From: Chloroflexota bacterium
Lineage (GTDB): Bacteria > Chloroflexota > Anaerolineae > UBA7937 > JACPPX01
Direction: 5' to 3'
NCBI GenBank assembly: GCA_016196905.1
Contig: JACPWV010000211.1
Span: forward strand, 1 to 7,790
DNA length: 7,790 nt
Positions 5,913 through 7,790 of the stretch are shown one piece after another; the first letter of the stretch is position 1, and every line of letters begins with the position of its first letter. The notes below the pieces were generated by a model. The model was given only the letters and a program-made list of their open reading frames with translations. It was not told the origin of the DNA and did no database searches. Both the position numbers and the translations under genes were made by a program.

Positions 5913-6914
5913 CTAATGCGAGGCCTGCTCACCCATATGCTCTGCAAGACTCGAAAGTATCTCCAGCGGCTCACCTACTAACGCCAGCTCGGCCTGGTCA
6001 AGGATCGGTGCAGCTGGATCGCGATGCAGCGCGACCAGATGCCGCGCCTGGGCCAGGCTCAGATAGTCTATCGGGTGGCCCGCAACGCCACAGGAAATGC
6101 ATACATCGAAACGCTCTTGGACAGAACCCACCCAGGCCTCGGCGGACGCCAGGCCCGCCTGGATGGCACCTCGCGAAGCCCGCACCTCGGCCTTCAGCGC
6201 CTCGGCCAACTCCCGCAGCTTTTCGAACCCCTCTCTATCGCCCAGGCCGCGGCCGCCCACCAGCAGTATTCGCCTCCGCGCCGGCGGCACCTCCTGGAGA
6301 AGCCTCTGCACCAACCTCAGCCGGGTCGGCGCCGAAGCCACCTGAACGCTCTCCGCCTGGCCCTGGCGGGCAGCGTCGGGGGGGTAAGGCTCCACCCATC
6401 CTGGGAGGAGGGTGGCTAGCTGCGGGCTCACCAGGGCCCTCTCCGTGACCAGCAACTTGCCTCCGTAAGCGCTGCGCACCCCCAGTAAGCGGCGCGTGCC
6501 AACATCCACCTCCAATCGTTGACAGGCTGGCAGGTACCCGCTCCTTAGGCGCTGGGCCAGGCGCGGGGCGAGTTCTTCCCCCCAACCGTTCGCGGGCAGG
6601 AGGACGATCTCCGGTCGACGCGCCTTCATGGCCTCGCTCAAAGCCTGCAGATGTACCTCCGGATGGTACTCGCTGAACTGAGGGCCCTCGACCAAGAGCA
6701 CCCCGTCCGCGCCGCGCTCGATCGCCTCCTGGGCTAGGGGGGCGATACCCAGACCCAATAGGACCCCCTCGGCGCGCTCGCCTAGGCGATCGGCCAGCTC
6801 GCGAGCGGCAGCCAGCAGCTCCAGGCTGATGGGGGCGAGATGCCCTTCGCGGCTCGCCAGCACGGCCCACACGTGGCTGTACTCGACGCGCCCCAGCTCT
6901 TCAGGACGGAGCAT
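5913..6914 (-). CDS. electron transfer flavoprotein alpha subunit-like protein with altered FAD site
   Basis: This 333-residue protein has the two-domain EtfA layout: an N-terminal ETF fold (about 12-180; compare LLPANGWGEELAPRLAQRL at 105-123) and a C-terminal FAD domain (about 213-325). EtfA normally binds FAD and passes electrons from acyl-CoA dehydrogenases. LVGGRGLGDREGFEKLRELA (218-237) and ASRGAI (246-251) match the FAD-domain start. Later contacts differ: the usual VGQTGK is VGSVQE (262-267), GISGAIQH is GVAGHPIDY (276-284), and INxD is LHRD (296-299). It may bind FAD differently or have lost it. ATG 6914 has GAGGA six bases upstream and overlaps the CoA-transferase stop by 14 nt, so the two are probably co-translated. 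No EtfB partner lies in the window. EtfA relationship is good; electron transfer is uncertain. Confidence 0.82.
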   Translation of the reverse strand: MLRPEELGRVEYSHVWAVLASREGHLAPISLELLAAARELADRLGERAEGVLLGLGIAPLAQEAIERGADGVLLVEGPQFSEYHPEVHLQALSEAMKARRPEIVLLPANGWGEELAPRLAQRLRSGYLPACQRLEVDVGTRRLLGVRSAYGGKLLVTERALVSPQLATLLPGWVEPYPPDAARQGQAESVQVASAPTRLRLVQRLLQEVPPARRRILLVGGRGLGDREGFEKLRELAEALKAEVRASRGAIQAGLASAEAWVGSVQERFDVCISCGVAGHPIDYLSLAQARHLVALHRDPAAPILDQAELALVGEPLEILSSLAEHMGEQASH

Positions 6915-7764
6915 TTTTAATCCTCGCAGCGACCTCTGCCGGCTGTCGCGGCCACCGAGCTTTCTCTAAAGCGAGGATCTCGCGAAGCTTGGCGCGCCGC
7001 TTGGCCCCGGTCAGGGTCTCCAACTGACGGATGCCCAGGGGATCGATGACCTCGCGCAGCAGGCGGACCTCCTCGCGGGAGGGCGGGGCCGTCTGGTGAA
7101 GATCGGGGGTCAACTCCAGGGGAAACCCGGTTCTCCTTTGAATCTCCTCCACGCTTACTCCCGGATGATAAGAGACCAGGCGCATGTTCCCGCCCTGGAA
7201 ATCGAAGACGCCCAGATCGCTCAGCAAGTAGCGCGGCCCTGGGCCCCGGTCGGTGCCTAGTCCGCTCACGAAGTCGACTCGCGCCACAAAGGCCGCTCGA
7301 CTGTGGCGGGGCAGGTAGAGATAAATGTTGGGCGAATACACGCTCACATCAGCGATGCCTCCGCAGCCGGGCAGCCGTAAACGCGGCCGGTGATAGGGCC
7401 CGATGACCACGTTATTGAAATTCCCGCGGCGATCAACCTGCGCCGGCCGAAAGAATTCTTTGGGGTGAAAGCTGGGCAGCAGGATGCCGGTGGCCTCGTC
7501 GAAGCTGAAGCGATGCCGCGGGCGGCGCAGGTTGGCCTCCTCCAGGCCGGTCAGCGAAAGGGGACTCCAGGCCTCCGTGAGTACTCCGCCCACCGCCACG
7601 GCGAAGATCAGCCTGGGGGCGTGAGTCAACTTGGCCAAGATGTAGCCGGCCACCACCAGGGGGGTGGCGATGCCCTGGGCCATCACCTCACCATCCACCG
7701 CCTGGCGGGCGATGCAGGTGACCATCAACTCATCCACCGTGAATTTATCACCGGCGCTGGTCAT
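6901..7764 (-). CDS. family I CoA-transferase beta subunit (GctB/IpdB-like)
   Basis: This 287-residue protein matches glutaconate CoA-transferase subunit B type proteins along its length. It has an N-terminal ELMVTCIARQAVDGEV (12-27), AKLTHAP (44-50), QVDRRGNFN (109-117), IGPYHRPRLRLPGCGG (121-136), VDFVSGLG (163-170) and the late LVSYHPG (196-202) with LREVIDPLG (236-244). These enzymes move CoA between acids; the related IpdAB instead opens a ring during steroid breakdown. The catalytic Glu54 of GctB (VESG) aligns here with Ala57 (VAVG), so ordinary CoA transfer through a glutamyl-CoA may not occur in this subunit. The last 35 or so residues (basic, 250-287) extend past the family core. It overlaps both neighbours, which suggests co-translation with an upstream subunit and the ETF-like protein. 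Confidence 0.88.
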   Translation of the reverse strand: MTSAGDKFTVDELMVTCIARQAVDGEVMAQGIATPLVVAGYILAKLTHAPRLIFAVAVGGVLTEAWSPLSLTGLEEANLRRPRHRFSFDEATGILLPSFHPKEFFRPAQVDRRGNFNNVVIGPYHRPRLRLPGCGGIADVSVYSPNIYLYLPRHSRAAFVARVDFVSGLGTDRGPGPRYLLSDLGVFDFQGGNMRLVSYHPGVSVEEIQRRTGFPLELTPDLHQTAPPSREEVRLLREVIDPLGIRQLETLTGAKRRAKLREILALEKARWPRQPAEVAARIKNAPS

Positions 7765-7790
7765 CGTTCACGAACCGCTCCAGATAACCC
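7748..7790 (-). CDS. C-terminal end of an upstream gene, possibly CoA-transferase alpha subunit (partial)
   Basis: Only the tail is in the window. One frame reads GYLERFVNDDQRR then TGA (7750-7748), overlapping the beta-subunit start by 17 nt. YLERFV resembles the tail of GctA/IpdA-like alpha subunits, which normally precede the beta gene. A second frame reads GLSGAVRER then TGA (7763-7761), giving an ATGA junction. With so few codons, the choice rests on context and is tentative. Confidence 0.4.
   Translation of the reverse strand, partial: GYLERFVNDDQRR

Noticed and set aside
6235..6870. 211-codon minus-strand frame within the ETF-like gene
   Set aside because: Gly/Arg/Pro-rich out-of-frame shadow of a gene with full-length homology.
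1..7790. tRNA, rRNA, CRISPR array, insertion sequence, riboswitch
   Set aside because: No repeated spacer pattern, transposase frame, cloverleaf or known aptamer was recognised; nearly all bases are in protein genes.

Overview
All credible genes in this window lie on the minus strand, so the sequence as given is antisense throughout. DNA is GC-rich with tightly packed genes. The family mix points to a Chloroflexota-like bacterium (inference, moderate confidence). The clues are an ECF sigma factor followed by a DUF5667/DUF5666 membrane protein, a Zincin_1 mini-metallopeptidase, and a separate CoaB and CoaC pair. No RNA genes, CRISPR arrays, insertion sequences or origins were seen.

In transcription order (high to low coordinates): (a) 7790-5913 holds the tail of an unidentified upstream gene, perhaps a CoA-transferase alpha subunit. 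It is followed by a glutaconate/Ipd-type CoA-transferase beta subunit and an electron-transfer-flavoprotein alpha-like protein. All three overlap, which suggests translational coupling. Both complete proteins lack hallmark catalytic or cofactor residues. (b) 5912-5804 is a gene-free gap with no clear signal. (c) 5803-3220 holds a small one-pass membrane protein, a C45-family Ntn hydrolase, CoaB (phosphopantothenate-cysteine ligase) and CoaC (phosphopantothenoylcysteine decarboxylase). The last three overlap by 8 and 14 nt. CoaB and CoaC catalyse consecutive steps of coenzyme A synthesis and resemble the split streptococcal enzymes in sequence and order. The CoaC C-terminus lies inside a perfect 21-bp inverted repeat. 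(d) 3109-1881 holds a divergent Fpg/Nei DNA glycosylase coupled by an ATGA overlap to a Zincin_1 metallopeptidase, ending in a rho-independent terminator. (e) 1772-1 holds an ECF sigma factor and, 11 nt on, its probable membrane anti-sigma/sensor protein, which runs off the window edge. A good ECF-type promoter motif sits just before the sigma gene. Its -35 element lies in the loop of the preceding terminator, suggesting autoregulation.

No single striking new system is proven. The most promising leads are the CoA-transferase/ETF-like pair with altered active sites, the Ntn hydrolase coupled to CoA synthesis, the nested terminator/promoter, the palindrome at the end of coaC, and the altered DNA-wedge residues of the Fpg homologue.
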